The notes beneath the pieces are model-generated. The model ran no database searches. It had not been told where the DNA came from and worked only from the letters and a program-made list of their open reading frames with translations. Shown here one piece after another: positions 62,698 to 64,000 of a DNA stretch of 64,000 nucleotides; position 1 is the first letter of the stretch; every line of letters begins with the position of its first letter. A program made the translations under genes and the position numbers. This DNA is from Vespula vulgaris (Eukaryota; Arthropoda; Insecta; Hymenoptera; Vespidae), in NCBI RefSeq assembly GCF_905475345.1, contig NC_066586.1:682501-746500 (forward strand). The letters run 5' to 3'.

Positions 62698-64000
62698 AAT
62701 GAATGAAAACAATAATAAAAATAAAAAACAGTATGATTCGCGAAGAATATAAAATATTCTAATATAGATACAGATAGTTCCCGTGAATTATTTTACTATT
62801 ATTTATAACTATATGCACGCACATTTAAGTGGCTAATGGTTCCGCATTAATATTAATGCTGCTTTATATAATATCTAACAGCGGAGAATGTTTTTCCTAA
62901 ACGCCAGGGGAAAGAGTCTCATCGATAGAATGAAAAAATTAATTTGGAAGATATTATACAAATGTCTGTTCCGTATAATTACAAATGTTATATATGCTAA
63001 TTTTTTTCTTGAATTAAGAAAAAAAAAAAAAAGAACAGAAAAGAAGGAATCAAACGAGGCTAAGAGTCGCGTAAAGTTCAAGAACGAGTTTCTACGGTTT
63101 TTATACGATTAGAATTACATAAAAGATCGATCGGTCCTTAAGAACTTAAATATATACCGAACTATAGAAATATACATATATAAAAATTAAACGCTTTATT
63201 GTACATTATTGATAATATCAGTCAGCAAATGATCTCCCATAGAATCTTAATTCTATGAAAATATAGACCGCTTTGCATATTTTCATACATTGCGGACCAG
63301 GGTCAATTATCAATGAAATTTGTGCTTCCAATTTCAATTAATATCTCGAATGAGTGATATTTTTTTATTTAAACGTTTGTTTAAACATTTTTATTTTTTA
63401 AATTCCTTTCTGTCTAGTTTAATGTATAAATTATCGATCAAATTGAATTTCGTATAATTAAGCTACAAGCAATTTATTACGATATCGAAAACATTTGACA
63501 ATTAAATGAAAACAGACGAAATGTTTTGCGACCGGTCCGCAATGTTTAAATACAGCATATGTCCGATATATGCATTTCATCAAAGTTTATTAGCTACATC
63601 GTTTAACGTATTTAAGTAAATACTAATGAGAATAAACACATGCATACGCACATAAATACACCCACATACATATGAACACATTTCACTGTGTGCTCATAGC
63701 CACAAACATTTTTCACGGTTCACAAATGTATAAGTCACAGCCGCATTATACCTCACATGCGGTGCATCTAATAACTATTAAGCAATAACTCTTTTCACAT
63801 TATAATTATCGAAATAAATGGAACTTAATATTAGCTACTTTCTTAGGCTGTGAACGATCTTATTAAAATCTAAATACAGATTTTCTGGGTTTGTTCTTTT
63901 TTTTTCTTTTTCTTTTTCTTTTTCTTTTTTGTTCCTTTTTTTTTCTTGCAATAGATTTGTACCCGCAGTAACAAGTTTTTTTTTTTTTTATACGCCGTGT
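62698..64000. other. AT-rich terminal region with an inverted repeat
   Basis: No recognisable gene. CATTGCGGACC at about 63289-63299 is repeated in inverted orientation as GGTCCGCAATG at about 63534-63544, leaving about 235 bp between them. Short poly-T/CT tracts occupy 63895-63940. A 74-codon frame at 62888-63112 (+) is Lys-rich and contains an A homopolymer; not supported as a gene. Confidence 0.45.

Noticed and set aside
62875..63112. Frames on both strands near the right end
   Set aside because: Driven by A/T homopolymers and without any recognisable motif.
1..64000. CRISPR arrays, rRNA or tRNA genes, operons and ribosome binding sites
   Set aside because: The genome is eukaryotic; no spaced direct repeats of CRISPR type and no clover-leaf with proper box A/B was seen by eye. 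A tRNA scan would settle the last point.

Overview
This is nuclear DNA from an insect. It is very AT-rich, all genes are split by short GT-AG introns (about 50-200 bp, a few longer), and the gene set is animal and insect-specific: chitin synthase, insect ionotropic receptors, a ZAD zinc-finger protein and PEP. Hymenoptera (bee, wasp or ant) fits the base composition, compact introns and tandem IR75-like receptors best, but that is inference. There is no sign of bacterial, viral or organellar DNA. I rebuilt exon structures by eye from splice sites and reading phase. Every multi-exon gene listed gives one uninterrupted reading frame of a length plausible for its family.

Layout: 0.7-2.2 kb, ZAD/C2H2 protein (-). 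3.3-9.4 kb, Pep-like RNA/DNA-binding zinc-finger protein (-, 11 coding exons). 11.9-15.0 kb, zer-1, a substrate receptor of a cullin-2 ubiquitin ligase (-). 18.1-21.1 kb, GABA transporter Gat of the SLC6 family (+), ending tail to tail with MEA1 (21.5-22.2 kb, -). 23.3-25.8 kb, secreted pancreatic-lipase-family enzyme (+). 26.4-35.1 kb, three tandem divergent ionotropic receptors of IR75 type (+). 36.1-40.5 kb, cytosolic methionyl-tRNA synthetase (-), head to head with an unrecognised multi-pass membrane protein (40.9-41.9 kb, +). 42.6-52 kb, chitin synthase 1 / krotzkopf verkehrt (-). 57.7-59.9 kb, the BTB-Kelch protein IPP (+). The last 4 kb is AT-rich DNA without a recognisable gene.

The most interesting structure is in chitin synthase. 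Besides the well-known pair of alternative 59-residue exons (here 45414-45590 and 45088-45264), there is a second pair of homologous exons, 47394-47699 and 46655-46960. Both are exactly 306 nt, both are phase 0 at each end, and they encode two versions of the same membrane segment carrying the SWGTRE motif (SWGTRE in one, TWGTRE in the other). One copy gives a normal 1559-residue enzyme and two would duplicate the segment, so they look mutually exclusive. With the known pair this would allow four enzyme forms. A 26-nt upstream exon that joins in frame may add an alternative N-terminus.

Other points: the three receptor genes keep almost identical exon lengths and phases, showing recent tandem duplication. 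A small terminal-inverted-repeat element (MITE) occurs twice, once intergenic at 16.1 kb and once inside an intron of the first receptor. A decayed receptor-like fragment may lie near 52.6-52.8 kb.
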